Positions 1 to 5,732 of a stretch of 13,531 nt of DNA are shown here, in pieces. Numbering within the stretch: the first letter of the stretch is position 1; every line of letters starts with the position of its first letter. The notes below the pieces were generated by a model. That model was not told the origin of the DNA. It made no database searches and saw only the letters and a program-made list of their open reading frames with translations. The stretch comes from an uncultured Flavobacterium sp. (lineage in GTDB: Bacteria > Bacteroidota > Bacteroidia > Flavobacteriales > Flavobacteriaceae): NCBI RefSeq assembly GCF_946220915.1, contig NZ_CAMIHH010000089.1:1-13531 (forward strand), read 5' to 3'. A program made the translations under genes and the position numbers.

Positions 1-273
1 ATTACATGGGGACCACAGCTCGACCTAAAGCCATCAAGGATATTTGTATTTTTTACGTCCGTTATTGTAACCTATTTTATAATTGATATCGGTAAAATAA
101 TGCTGGCCAAGCAATTGCGCAGCAAGCTTACCATAAAGAATATTACCAAGATAAAGCAGGGGATAAGCATTATCCTCATGGTTTTTGGCATTGCTCTTTT
201 AATTCAGGGATGGTTCCCGAAGGAAAGCACTAAAATGATCGAGCAGTTTGAAAACCAATCAGCTGCGGAGTAA
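1..273 (+). CDS. LysE family transporter, C-terminal part (5' end outside window)
   Basis: An open frame enters from the left edge and stops with TAA at 271-273, giving the last 90 residues of a membrane protein. Two strongly hydrophobic segments are visible, residues about 14-33 and 55-72 of the visible part. They are joined by a basic stretch (KQLRSKLT..K..K), and a short polar tail starting GWFPKES follows the last helix. This pattern of a basic loop, a last helix containing MVFGIALL and a 'QGWFPK' end resembles flavobacterial LysE/RhtB-type amino-acid exporters of the inner membrane. The family call rests on the C-terminus only, from memory of homologues; substrate cannot be inferred. No terminator-grade hairpin follows directly; a repeat element lies about 40 bp downstream. 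Another small polytopic protein remains possible. Confidence 0.6.
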   Translation: MTWGPQLDLKPSRIFVFFTSVIVTYFIIDIGKIMLAKQLRSKLTIKNITKIKQGISIILMVFGIALLIQGWFPKESTKMIEQFENQSAAE

Positions 274-315
274 AATTTCAGGATTCATATTTGAGCTACA
301 CTCTTGCTATAAATC

Positions 316-368
316 CGTCATCCCGCATTCCGAATTTTTATTGAGATTCCTCCTATCGTCAGAATGAC
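316..368. repeat. Dispersed-type intergenic repeat with GTCAT/ATGAC ends
   Basis: The segment starts with CGTCATCCCGCATTCCGAA and ends with CGTCAGAATGAC, so its ends are inverted copies of GTCATYCYG. Read on the minus strand it begins GTCATTCTGACGATAGGAGG and continues into GAATCTC. I recognise this wording as a common dispersed intergenic sequence in Flavobacterium and related genomes; that is from memory and has not been searched. It lies between the end of the LysE-type gene and the terminator of tRNA-Cys. It may act as a weak 3' hairpin for the former. Confidence 0.45.
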
Positions 369-389
369 AGATATTTAGGATTGGCCAAT

Positions 390-417
390 AAAAAAAGCTG
401 CCTTTGCAGACAGCTTT
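390..417 (-). terminator. Rho-independent terminator of tRNA-Cys
   Basis: On the minus strand AAAGCTGTC pairs with GGCAGCTTT (9 bp, one G-U pair) around the loop TGCAAA, and a run of T follows. The stem begins one base after the encoded CCA of the tRNA, so the hairpin sits directly against the mature tRNA 3' end. Confidence 0.8.
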
Positions 418-418
418 C

Positions 419-492
419 TGGAGGCATCTAGCGGATTCGAACCGCTGTAGCAGGTTTTGCAGACCTGTGCCTAGCCACTCGGCCAAGATGCC
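419..492 (-). tRNA. tRNA-Cys (anticodon GCA), CCA encoded
   Basis: The minus strand folds as a complete cloverleaf. The acceptor stem is GGCATCT/AGATGCC, the D arm is GCC..GGC, the anticodon stem is CAGGT/ACCTG with loop CTGCAAA (anticodon GCA), and the T arm is AGCGG-TTCGAAT-CCGCT. The unpaired base before CCA is U73, which is the main identity element for cysteinyl-tRNA synthetase. CCA is encoded at 419-421. The body without CCA is 71 nt (422-492). The gene appears to be a single transcription unit with a terminator immediately downstream. Confidence 0.97.
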
Positions 493-566
493 ATAATAAT
501 ATGGTTGGCAAATTTACATATATTTTACACTAACGCAAGAAAAAACAATATAAAGTGCAATAAAAA

Positions 567-926
567 TCAGGTGCGGTATTCTTCCATCTGAATGGTTACA
601 GCTTCTACATCGCCGCCAATGGGTGGGTTAAGCTTTGAAACTGAAAGTACTATACGTGAAATTTCAGGCAATTCGCCAAAAATCCTTTTTACGATGCGCT
701 GTGCCACATGTTCCAGTAATTTGGAACGGATGGCCATTTCTTCCATCACGATTTTGTTCAGATGAACGTAATCTACCGTATCGGCAAGCACATCGGTTTC
801 CATGGATTTGCGCAGGTCGGCCTTGATTTCGAGGTCAACCCGGTAGTCCGATCCTATTTTGCTTTCCTCGGCCAGGCAACCGTGATAGGAAAAGGTGCGT
901 ATGTTTTGGAGTTTAATTATTCCCAT
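567..926 (-). CDS. folB: Dihydroneopterin aldolase
   Basis: FolB cleaves 7,8-dihydroneopterin to 6-hydroxymethyl-7,8-dihydropterin and glycolaldehyde in cytosolic folate synthesis. I start it at the ATG at 926 (MGIIKLQNIRTFSYHG), giving 119 residues, the usual family length; the upstream ATG at 953 would add nine residues encoded inside the inverted repeat. Family landmarks in order are YHGCLAEE (E21), TVDYVHL (Y53), LLEHVAQRI (E72) and SKLNPPI (K98). These match the catalytic or binding Glu/Tyr/Glu/Lys positions known from the Staphylococcus enzyme (E22, Y54, E74, K100). The gene is divergent from glnS across a 167-bp gap that carries the inverted repeat. It stands alone here, with no other folate gene in the window. 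No clear terminator is visible between its stop and the tRNA gene. Confidence 0.93.
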   Translation of the reverse strand: MGIIKLQNIRTFSYHGCLAEESKIGSDYRVDLEIKADLRKSMETDVLADTVDYVHLNKIVMEEMAIRSKLLEHVAQRIVKRIFGELPEISRIVLSVSKLNPPIGGDVEAVTIQMEEYRT

Positions 927-938
927 TTTTCTTGAAGA

Positions 939-1060
939 GTTACAAAGTTTCAAAGTTACAAAGATGCAAAGTCTCTGAGTGTATTTTTAAATATTTATAT
1001 GCAAATTTTGTAAGCAGGCAGTACAAACTTTGCAGCTTTGCAACTCTGCCACTTTACAAC
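939..1060. repeat. 34-bp imperfect inverted repeat between folB and glnS
   Basis: Arm one (939-972, starting GTTACAAAGTTTCAAAG) and arm two (1027-1060, starting ACTTTGCAGCTTTGC) are reverse complements at 27 of 34 positions by my count. A 54-bp AT-rich centre separates them. The arms are built from repeated CTTTG/CAAAG words. In the minus-strand direction the left arm includes TAACTTTG (951-958), which fits the Bacteroidetes -7 consensus TAnnTTTG, so the folB promoter may lie inside the arm. Similar CTTTG-rich text recurs at about 7280-7312, upstream of gltX. Confidence 0.6.
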
Positions 1061-1067
1061 TAATTAC

Positions 1068-1075
1068 TACATTTG
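1068..1075 (+). promoter_or_regulatory. Possible -7 box of the glnS promoter
   Basis: TACATTTG matches the Bacteroidetes -7 consensus TAnnTTTG and lies 18 bp before the chosen glnS ATG, which would give a very short leader. No convincing TTG/TTTG -33 element is seen at the usual 17-21 bp spacing, so the call is tentative. Confidence 0.35.
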
Positions 1076-1093
1076 CATTTCATAAAAGTAACT

Positions 1094-2779
1094 ATGTCAA
1101 CTGAAGAAAGGTCGCTCAATTTCATCGAGCATATTATAGAAGAAGATTTAACCAACGGACTGCCCAATAACAAGCTGCGTTTCCGCTTCCCGCCGGAGCC
1201 GAACGGCTACCTGCACGTGGGCCACGCAAGCGCCATATGCCTGAATTTTGGATTGGGGCTAAAGTACAACGCGCCTGTAAACCTGCGTTTTGACGATACC
1301 AACCCTGCCAAGGAGGAGCAGGAATATGTAGACGCTATAAAGAAGGACGTGCAATGGCTTGGCTTTGAATGGGCAGAGGAGCGTTACGCATCAGACTATT
1401 TCCAGGAATTGTATGACTGGGCCGTGGAGTTCATTAAAAAAGGCGTGGCATATGTAGACAGCCAGTCGTCGGAAGAAATGGCCAAACAAAAAGGTACACC
1501 TACACAGCCAGGTGTTGAAGGGCCTTACCGGAACCGTTCGGTAGCCGAAAACCTCGACCTTTTTGAGCGTATGAAAAATGGCGAATTCCCCGAAGGGACA
1601 CATATCCTTAGGGCTAAGATTGACATGAAATCATCGAATATGCTGATGCGCGACCCTATCATGTACCGCATACTGCATGCCCATCACCACCGCACTGGCG
1701 ATCAGTGGTGCATATACCCAATGTATGACTGGGCCCATGGCGAAAGTGACTATCTCGAACAGATATCCCACTCACTGTGTACGCTGGAATTCCTGCCGCA
1801 CAGGGAGCTTTACGACTGGTTCCTTGACCAGATATACGACAGCAATAAAGTGCGCCCCAAACAGCGCGAATTTGCCCGCCGCAACCTGAGCCATACTGTT
1901 GTGAGCAAGCGTAAATTGCTGCAACTTGTAACCGAAGGCCACGTAAACGGATGGGACGACCCGCGCATGAGCACAATTTCGGGTATGAGGAGAAGGGGCT
2001 ACCCGCCGATGGCGATACGCAATTTTGCCGATACGATAGGCATTGCCAAGCGCACCAACCTTATCGATGTGTCGCTATTGGAATTCTGCGTGAGGGAAGA
2101 GCTGAACAAGACGGCACCGCGTGTCATGGCAGTGCTTGACCCGGTGAAACTGGTAATTACCAACTACCCGGAAGGGCAGGAGGAATGGCTTGAAGCTGAG
2201 AACAATCCTGAAGACGAAAGCGCAGGATTCCGTGAAGTGCCTTTTTCCCGCGAACTGTACATTGAGCGTGAAGACTTTATGGAAAATGCCAACAGCAAGT
2301 ACTTCCGCCTGACTTTAGGAAAAGAAGTCCGCCTTAAAAATGCCTACATTATTAAAGGCGAAAGCGTAGTGAAGGATGCAGACGGCACTATTACCGAAAT
2401 ACATTGTACCTATGATGCTGACAGCCGCAGCGGAAGCGGAAGCGAAGCCAGTATGCGCAAGATAAAAGGTACCATCCACTGGGTATCGATACGACATGCC
2501 GTTACTGCCCAAGTAAGGGTGTACGACAGGTTATTCAGCAACGAAGCGCCGGACAGTGACAAGGATGTTGACTTTAAAACTTTCATCAACCCGAACTCCC
2601 TTGAAGTGATAACCGGTTACCTGGAACCAAGCCTTAAAAGCGCCGAGGCAGGGGAGCGGTACCAGTTCCAGAGGCTGGGTTACTTTTGCGTTGACCCGGA
2701 TACCAATGCCGAGAAGATCGTTTTCAATAAAACGGTTGGCTTGAGGGATACCTGGGCGAAGATTGAGAGTAAAGAATAA
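1094..2779 (+). CDS. glnS: Glutaminyl-tRNA synthetase
   Basis: GlnRS attaches glutamine to tRNA-Gln in the cytosol using ATP. I use the ATG at 1094 (MSTEERSLNFIEHI), giving 561 residues, close to the usual 550-560; the ATG at 1073 overlaps the likely promoter box. Class I signatures are PPEPNGYLHVGHA (HIGH motif at residues 41-44), DDTNP, and VVSKRKL (KMSKS equivalent at residues 269-273, the form usual in GlnRS). A two-lobed beta-barrel anticodon-binding region fills the C-terminal half. Glutamyl-type enzymes lack the PPEPNGYLH form, which supports Gln over Glu specificity. A separate gltX gene in this window agrees. The gene is monocistronic: promoter region upstream, terminator 18 bp after the stop. 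Nothing suggests truncation. Confidence 0.97.
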   Translation: MSTEERSLNFIEHIIEEDLTNGLPNNKLRFRFPPEPNGYLHVGHASAICLNFGLGLKYNAPVNLRFDDTNPAKEEQEYVDAIKKDVQWLGFEWAEERYASDYFQELYDWAVEFIKKGVAYVDSQSSEEMAKQKGTPTQPGVEGPYRNRSVAENLDLFERMKNGEFPEGTHILRAKIDMKSSNMLMRDPIMYRILHAHHHRTGDQWCIYPMYDWAHGESDYLEQISHSLCTLEFLPHRELYDWFLDQIYDSNKVRPKQREFARRNLSHTVVSKRKLLQLVTEGHVNGWDDPRMSTISGMRRRGYPPMAIRNFADTIGIAKRTNLIDVSLLEFCVREELNKTAPRVMAVLDPVKLVITNYPEGQEEWLEAENNPEDESAGFREVPFSRELYIEREDFMENANSKYFRLTLGKEVRLKNAYIIKGESVVKDADGTITEIHCTYDADSRSGSGSEASMRKIKGTIHWVSIRHAVTAQVRVYDRLFSNEAPDSDKDVDFKTFINPNSLEVITGYLEPSLKSAEAGERYQFQRLGYFCVDPDTNAEKIVFNKTVGLRDTWAKIESKE

Positions 2780-2797
2780 TTTTTACATACAGAATTT

Positions 2798-2829
2798 AAA
2801 CCGATAGTTAACAGCTATCGGTTTTTTTT
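2798..2829 (+). terminator. Rho-independent terminator of glnS
   Basis: A perfect 10-bp stem (AAACCGATAG / CTATCGGTTT) with loop TTAACAG is followed by an uninterrupted T run, 18 bp after the glnS stop codon. Confidence 0.9.
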
Positions 2830-3224
2830 ATTTTGCATATTCAGGAATTTAAGGTGGAAAGTGGTGAGATAGCAATTACTCTTTTGTTTGGAAGTAATTC
2901 ATTCTTTATAATAAGATTCGCCCGATGGTGTTTTATAATACGCAATGGTTAATAAATATAGATTTTAATTACGATATGTAATTTCAATTAAAATTTTAAA
3001 GGCAATAAATATTTACTATCATAATTGACTTTACCACATCAATTCTACAACGATAATTTTTGTAGGAAACCCCAAGAAATGATTATTGTTGCAAAACAGC
3101 CTTAAATCGCCTTATTTTCAGTTTTCACATACTTTAGCGTTCAATTAACTACCTATTAACATCTTACAAAATTTTATTTGCCGTATCTTTATGAAAAGAA
3201 ATTATTAATTCAAAAAAAAAGATT
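2830..3224. other. AT-rich gene-free stretch upstream of the YtxH operon
   Basis: No convincing gene is seen on either strand in these 395 bp. Two perfect inverted repeats stand out: ATTTTAATT/AATTAAAAT at 2962-2994 (15-bp centre) and CTACAA/TTGTAG at 3045-3065 (9-bp centre). Either could be an operator or simply AT-rich symmetry. The last 60 bp probably carry the operon promoter. The length is unusual for this compact region and would allow a small RNA or multi-site regulation, but no RNA structure that I can name is present. Confidence 0.4.
3184..3191 (+). promoter_or_regulatory. Possible -7 box for the ytxH-like operon
   Basis: TATCTTTA matches TAnnTTTG at seven of eight positions and lies 33 bp before the first ATG of the operon. 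No clear -33 box is visible. The same octamer occurs upstream of the EF-hand gene (minus strand, 4580-4587). Confidence 0.3.
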
Positions 3225-3569
3225 ATGGCTGGTAAAACGGGAACTATCGTAGCAGTGCTTGCAGGCGCTGCCGTAGGTGCGGCACTGGGAATTTTGTTTG
3301 CACCGGAAGAAGGGTCTAAAACGAGGAAAAAGATAAAGGATGGTGTTGGGGCTAAACGCGACGAGCTTAAGGATAAGCTTAGCGAACTGACCGATGCTGT
3401 TAAAAACAGGTTTGGTGGTGCAAAGCAGGATCTTGAATCTACACTTGACAATCTTGTAACAAATGTTGAGAATAAAAAGGACGAGATCATCGATGCCCTT
3501 GAAAGGAAACTGGAAGAACTTAAAAGTAATAAGGCAGCTGCTAACGGAAGTTCTGCCGGTGGTAAATAA
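3225..3569 (+). CDS. YtxH domain-containing small envelope protein
   Basis: This is a 114-residue protein. Residues about 6-27 form one small-residue-rich membrane segment (AGAAVGAALGILFAP) with GxxxG-like spacing, followed at once by the family signature LFAPEEGSKTR. The rest (about 35-100) is a charged, lysine- and glutamate-rich helix of coiled-coil type, ending in an Ala/Ser/Gly tail. This matches the YtxH family (Bacillus ytxH, a general-stress protein of unknown biochemical role); a single-helix anchor with a long cytosolic helix is typical. It is first in a three-gene operon, 12 bp before the next gene. The context resembles the enterobacterial yqjD-yqjE pair, where a membrane-anchored helical protein precedes a holin-like one. 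A stress or stationary-phase role is inferred only. Confidence 0.85.
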   Translation: MAGKTGTIVAVLAGAAVGAALGILFAPEEGSKTRKKIKDGVGAKRDELKDKLSELTDAVKNRFGGAKQDLESTLDNLVTNVENKKDEIIDALERKLEELKSNKAAANGSSAGGK

Positions 3570-3581
3570 TTAAACAGCAAC

Positions 3582-3935
3582 ATGGCATTGGACGAAGTAA
3601 AGGATAATGTGGAAGACCTTAAAAATGAGGCTAAGCGTGTCATTGACGCCAATTTAAAGTACTACAAGCTGTGGGGCTTTAAAATACTCATGAAGTCGAC
3701 CACCATGATGTTGAAGCTTTTTCTTCTGGCTGTCATGCTGTCTATCGTAACTATATTTTTCTCCATAGCTGCAGCACTGGGCATTGGGTACTGGCTGGAT
3801 AATTTTGCCTATGGTTTTCTTATCGTAGGCTTCATATACCTGGTGCTTGCCATTGTAGTATATTATGTGCAGGATAAAATAGTGGAAGGCCCGATGCTGT
3901 CGCGCTTTTCAAGAATATTCTTAAAAAAATATTAG
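3582..3935 (+). CDS. Holin-like (YqjE / superfamily III type) two-TM membrane protein
   Basis: This 117-residue protein has an amphipathic N-terminal helix (residues about 1-30, acidic then basic). Two hydrophobic segments follow at about 43-70 (LFLLAVMLSIVTIFFSIAAALGIGYW) and 76-95, then a short basic C-terminus ending FLKKY. The layout of a charged helix followed by a two-helix hairpin is that of the putative holin superfamily III / YqjE-type proteins, which database pipelines often call 'phage holin family'. The surroundings are not phage-like, so a lysis role is unlikely. It starts 12 bp after the YtxH-like gene and ends 2 bp before the next ATG, so it is cotranscribed. The family call is from architecture and context; the biochemical function is unknown. 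Confidence 0.65.
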   Translation: MALDEVKDNVEDLKNEAKRVIDANLKYYKLWGFKILMKSTTMMLKLFLLAVMLSIVTIFFSIAAALGIGYWLDNFAYGFLIVGFIYLVLAIVVYYVQDKIVEGPMLSRFSRIFLKKY

Positions 3936-3937
3936 CC

Positions 3938-4174
3938 ATGAATACGACCGTATACCGCTCTTATAATGAGATCAACAGGGACCTGGAGATACTTAAGGTA
4001 GAGAAGGACCTTGCCTATGCAAGGTTTATGAAAGACCTGGGGGAAACAAAAGACAGCCTGGCACCCATGAACCTGATTGGAGAAACACCGCGCAAGGTGC
4101 TGGGCATCCTCGGGCTATTATCAGGACCGCTAAAGAGCGCTGCATTGACATGGCTATTTAAAAAAATATTTTAA
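3938..4174 (+). CDS. Small protein of unknown function, third gene of the ytxH-like operon
   Basis: I do not recognise this 78-residue protein with certainty; it resembles small flavobacterial DUF proteins that begin with 'YSSYxEIxxDLxIL'. The N-terminal 45 residues are charged and helical (YNEINRDLEILKVEKDLAYA), and the C-terminal 25 residues are hydrophobic with a basic end (LGILGLLSGPLKSAALTWLF then KKIF). A membrane-associated or amphipathic C-terminal helix is therefore likely. The ATG follows the preceding stop after 2 bp, indicating translational coupling, and a strong terminator lies 19 bp after its stop. The position parallels the third small gene of the enterobacterial yqjD-yqjE-yqjK cluster, an analogy based on order only and not on sequence. 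It probably works with the two upstream membrane proteins. Confidence 0.7.
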   Translation: MNTTVYRSYNEINRDLEILKVEKDLAYARFMKDLGETKDSLAPMNLIGETPRKVLGILGLLSGPLKSAALTWLFKKIF

Positions 4175-4193
4175 GGAAGAGGGACTATGATGG

Positions 4194-4222
4194 AAAAGCC
4201 GCTGACAATATCAGCGGCTTTT
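4194..4222. terminator. Bidirectional terminator between convergent operons
   Basis: A perfect 12-bp stem (AAAAGCCGCTGA / TCAGCGGCTTTT) with loop CAATA lies between the convergent stops at 4174 and 4226. The plus-strand side continues into T-rich sequence (TTTTATTTT), so termination should be stronger for the ytxH-like operon. The minus-strand side offers only four T's for the EF-hand gene. Confidence 0.85.
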
Positions 4223-4225
4223 ATT

Positions 4226-4528
4226 TTATCCTTTTCGCAACAGCTTTTTTTTATCCTTGCGTTCCTGTGCGAAGGCTTTTAGTTCTTCCCTGTCGATAAA
4301 GGAATCTTTGTTTGTGTCAATCTCGGCAAAATTTTCCTTGAGTTTTCCTTTTGGGGCTTTTTCCGCTTCGGCAGCGCTTATCTTGCCATCGCCGTCAGCA
4401 TCCAGCTTGTTATACATTTCCTGCCTTCTGCTTTCAGGTTTCTCATCTTTTTTAGTTTCCTGTGCGACCGCACCTGCGGTACTGAGTAATGCCGTCATTA
4501 TAAAAGCGGCTGCAAATTTACATTTCAT
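4226..4528 (-). CDS. Secreted EF-hand calcium-binding protein
   Basis: This 100-residue protein has a signal peptide: basic MKCK, a hydrophobic core to about residue 17, and a likely cut after AVA (residue 22). Two canonical 12-residue EF-hand loops follow, DADGDGKISAAE at 43-54 and DTNKDSFIDREE at 71-82. The second has Ser instead of the usual Gly at loop position 6. A lysine-rich tail ends the protein. It should act in the periplasm or outside the cell as a calcium binder or sensor; the partner is unknown. It is a single-gene unit on the minus strand, separated by terminators from both neighbours. Short secreted EF-hand proteins of this type are frequent in Bacteroidetes. The signal peptide is very Ala-rich, so the cleavage position is approximate. 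Confidence 0.85.
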   Translation of the reverse strand: MKCKFAAAFIMTALLSTAGAVAQETKKDEKPESRRQEMYNKLDADGDGKISAAEAEKAPKGKLKENFAEIDTNKDSFIDREELKAFAQERKDKKKLLRKG

Positions 4529-4579
4529 GGTTTATGCTTTTTAATTTTATTGTTTAGACCTGATTTTATGACTTGGGTT

Positions 4580-4587
4580 TAAAGATA
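4580..4587 (-). promoter_or_regulatory. Possible -7 box for the EF-hand gene
   Basis: On the minus strand TATCTTTA (seven of eight to TAnnTTTG) lies 51 bp before the start codon, within AT-rich sequence. It is the same octamer as upstream of the ytxH-like operon. No -33 box is assigned. Confidence 0.25.
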
Positions 4588-4623
4588 TTACAAAATTTAA
4601 CATTAACCTTTTTTAAAAGCTAT

Positions 4624-4649
4624 AAAAAAACCGCTGGTTAGTACAGCGG
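4624..4649 (-). terminator. Terminator of the SPFH gene
   Basis: On the minus strand CCGCTG/CAGCGG (6 bp, loop TACTAAC) is followed by seven T's, 8 bp after the SPFH stop codon. Confidence 0.8.
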
Positions 4650-4657
4650 CTTTTATA

Positions 4658-5650
4658 TTATTCGGTTGGTGTTTCATCGGGAGTTTCGGCAATTGGTGGC
4701 TGCTGCCAGTTGCTGTGCCTCTCATCCTGTTCCTTTTTCTGGTTTCCTTTTTTAATGGCTTCCCCCACCTGGTTAGATGCCGTAAACGATGCTACCATAT
4801 TGTTCAGCATGTCGCTGCCGGCCTGGGGAGAGTTAGGTAGCAGGATTAGGTTGGAGTTGGTGTCGCTGCCTATGGCCTGTAGTGTATCATAATGCTGGGT
4901 TACCACGATGAGCGCAGAGGCTTCCTGCGAGTTAATGCCCACTTTGTTAAGCACATCCACACTTTCTACAAGTCCCCGTGCAATCTCCCGGCGCTGGTCG
5001 GCAATACCCTGTCCCTGCAGCCTTTTACTCTCGGCTTCTGCCTTGGCTTTGGCTACTATGCGTATGCGCTGAGCTTCTGCCTCATACTCGGCAGCCGACT
5101 TCTCCCGGTCGGCGGCATTAATGCGGTTCATGGCATGCTTTACCTGCGGGTCCGGGTCAATGTCGGTAATTAGCGTATTGATGATGTCATAGCCATAAGT
5201 GGTCATAGCCTCGTTGAGTTCGCGCTTAACGGCAATGGCAATGTCGTCCTTGCGTTCAAATACATCGTCCAGCTTTAGCTTTGGGACTTCGGCACGTACT
5301 ACGTCGAAGACATAGGAAGTGATCTGGTCGTGAGGGTATTCCAATTTATAAAAGGCATCGAATACTTTTTCCTGGATCACCTTGAACTGTACGGATACCT
5401 TCATTTTTACGAATACGTTCTCCTTGGTCTTGGTCTCAATAATCACGTCGAGCTGCTGAATCTTTAGGTTTACGCGGCCTGCAATGCGGTCGATAATGGG
5501 AATTTTTAGTTGAAGCCCCGCATGGCGTATGCTGTGAAACTTGCCGAAGCGCTCCACGATAACCGAAGTCTGCTGCTTGACGGTAAAGAATGAGGACAGA
5601 AAAATGACTACTGCAAAAAACAGGAGCACATACAAAATAATGTTTTCCAT
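4658..5650 (-). CDS. SPFH/band-7 membrane protein (HIR/stomatin-like)
   Basis: The chosen ATG at 5650 (MENIILYVLLFF) gives 330 residues. The frame stays open up to 5767, but that extension runs through the gltX terminator and into the 3' end of gltX, so I reject it. An N-terminal transmembrane segment (about 3-23) is followed by the band-7 domain (about 24-175), with family landmarks VERFGKF, RAEVPKLKLDDVFE and TLITDIDPDPQVKHAMN. A long Ala/Glu/Arg-rich coiled coil follows (about 176-235), then a conserved VVTQHYDT segment. The C-terminus is a Pro/Thr/Glu tail. SPFH proteins form large membrane-attached oligomeric cages linked to microdomains and protease control. The wording of the core resembles plant hypersensitive-induced-response proteins as I remember them. 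No NfeD-type or protease partner gene is adjacent. Own terminator downstream; gltX ends 83 bp upstream. Confidence 0.9.
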   Translation of the reverse strand: MENIILYVLLFFAVVIFLSSFFTVKQQTSVIVERFGKFHSIRHAGLQLKIPIIDRIAGRVNLKIQQLDVIIETKTKENVFVKMKVSVQFKVIQEKVFDAFYKLEYPHDQITSYVFDVVRAEVPKLKLDDVFERKDDIAIAVKRELNEAMTTYGYDIINTLITDIDPDPQVKHAMNRINAADREKSAAEYEAEAQRIRIVAKAKAEAESKRLQGQGIADQRREIARGLVESVDVLNKVGINSQEASALIVVTQHYDTLQAIGSDTNSNLILLPNSPQAGSDMLNNMVASFTASNQVGEAIKKGNQKKEQDERHSNWQQPPIAETPDETPTE

Positions 5651-5699
5651 AATCTGTTGTTTAATTGATTTGTGGTAAGATAAGGAAATTAAGGGAAAT

Positions 5700-5726
5700 A
5701 AAAAAAGCCTCTCCGAAGAAAGGCCT
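5700..5726 (-). terminator. Terminator of gltX with UUCG tetraloop
   Basis: On the minus strand AGGCCTTTC pairs with GAGAGGCTT (two G-U pairs) around TTCG closed by a C-G pair, which forms a stable C(UUCG)G tetraloop. A T run follows. It lies 7 bp after the gltX stop codon. Confidence 0.85.
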
Positions 5727-5732
5727 GATCGC

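Noticed and set aside
1214..1219. Other CACGTG hexamers (also 6585-6590) as further parS sites
   Set aside because: They lack the TGTT/AACA arms and lie in glnS and gltX codons.
3164..3652. 162-codon minus-strand open frame opposite the YtxH-like gene
   Set aside because: Serine/leucine-rich shadow of a real coding strand with clear family motifs; no independent signals.
3582..3935. Prophage holin and lysis module
   Set aside because: No endolysin or phage genes nearby; the operon context fits a chromosomal envelope cluster.
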